A stretch of 6,002 nt of DNA, from NCBI GenBank assembly GCA_044338255.1, contig JBIILZ010000170.1:1-6002 (forward strand), written 5' to 3'. Positions 5,675 to 6,002 of the stretch are shown piece by piece (position 1 is the stretch's first letter; the number at the start of each line of letters is the position of its first letter). A program made the translations under genes and the position numbers. The notes beneath the pieces are model-generated. The model had not been told where the DNA came from. It did not search any database and worked only from the letters and a program-made list of their open reading frames with translations. The DNA is from CAIUVD01 sp044338255 (GTDB taxonomy: Bacteria; Planctomycetota; UBA11346).

Positions 5675-6002
5675 CTCGTGGTAGTATGGGGAATTTCGCG
5701 GGCGGGTTAGTGTGGTGGACCGGTGCGGCTCCTTGTTCCACCTACCATATCGATCGTGCTCGGCGTCAAGGCTGCCCGTGCCTTTGGCTCGGCGCTGCGC
5801 GGCCTTGACCCCTGCGCGCGTTCGATCTGGCAGGTTGCACAAGGAACCTCCCATGGCGAATTTTCACAAACTTCAGGTTGGACATAGCCGGCCGCCCCGG
5901 CCATACGGGCGCCCTGTACGCTCCACGTCTCTCGTACTGCCGACGCTGTCGAACAGCCAATGCTGCCGTGGCCCCGCACGTGAATACCCACGGGCCGGGC
6001 CA
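5675..6002. other. non-coding or unassigned region upstream of cysS
   Basis: No supported gene is visible in these 328 bases. Short minus-strand frames (for example 5707-5991 and 5766-5960) give proteins with no recognisable features. A plus-strand frame opens with ATG at 5853, has AAGGA nine bases upstream and stays open to the window edge (50 codons). Its product is rich in Arg, Pro and Ser and unlike a known family, so I do not call it. GC-rich inverted repeats are common, such as 5765-5775 with 5809-5819 and GGCCG/CGGCC at 5890-5902. The region could hold the cysS promoter, a structured RNA or the beginning of a gene that continues outside. Confidence 0.5.
5765..5819. other. long hairpin, GTCAAGGC / GCCTTGAC
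   Basis: GTCAAGGC (5765-5772) is perfectly complementary to GCCTTGAC (5812-5819). The stem extends inward by a T-G, a G-C and a C-G pair to 5775/5809, giving eleven pairs. The 33-base loop contains a further small GCC-TTT-GGC hairpin (5780-5788). It may be part of a leader or a small RNA, or be a chance feature of GC-rich DNA. Confidence 0.4.

Noticed and set aside
5292..5684. Plus-strand frames through the array giving SLVSGLWSLV-type hydrophobic repeats
   Set aside because: Low-complexity translation of the heptamer array; no start signal or gene context. Not a membrane protein.
5740..5769. Minus-strand TTGACG as a -35 box for cysS
   Set aside because: The best -10-like sequence (TATGGT) follows after only 14 bases, and the -35 lies inside a hairpin arm. 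Too weak to call.
5820..5840. GTTCGATC as a tRNA T-loop
   Set aside because: The flanking bases do not pair as a T-stem and no acceptor or anticodon arms can be placed.
5929..5938. Minus-strand AGTACGAGAG, resembling the 23S sarcin-ricin loop
   Set aside because: The universal core needs AGTACGAGAGGA; here the next bases are AC and the flanks do not follow 23S rRNA. A nearby GGCTGTTCG is also 23S-like but at the wrong distance. Treated as chance.

Overview
The window is a stretch of GC-rich bacterial chromosome with five complete protein genes, all of them translation or ribosome related. No taxonomic marker gives a firm placement. The L20 N-terminus, the gene content (RF3, YbeY, RuvX, CysRS) and the GC-rich heptamer repeats between genes are compatible with a member of the Planctomycetota/Verrucomicrobiota group, but that placement is inference.

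Layout: 1-280 is a comparatively AT-rich leader with a small dyad and no convincing gene. Positions 281-991 (+) encode ribosomal protein bL20 with an unusual C-terminal extension that looks like two tandem YegP/DUF1508 repeats. Positions 992-1306 form a convergent intergenic region holding two arrays of a 7-bp repeat and two hairpins. On the minus strand, read from high to low coordinates, follow cysS (5414-3963), prfC (3866-2220), ybeY (2223-1756) and ruvX (1759-1307). The prfC/ybeY and ybeY/ruvX junctions are both 4-base ATGA overlaps, so the last three genes are almost certainly one translationally coupled unit. cysS lies 96 bases upstream of prfC, with a short 10-bp tandem repeat in the gap. 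Upstream of cysS, 5479-5674 is a long array of the same 7-bp repeat family (28 units without an indel), followed by about 330 bases to the window end in which I see no supported gene, only hairpin-forming sequence.

Functionally, the minus-strand cluster joins Cys-tRNA charging (CysRS), release-factor recycling (RF3) and rRNA maturation/ribosome quality control (YbeY). RuvX, a YqgF-family nuclease implicated in 16S rRNA 5'-end processing, completes the set. The convergent bL20 gene adds a 50S assembly protein. The main points of interest are the bL20-YegP fusion and the three dispersed, same-orientation heptamer arrays. A KVGKS sequence in place of KMSKS in CysRS and an Asp at the third metal-ligand position of YbeY are secondary points.
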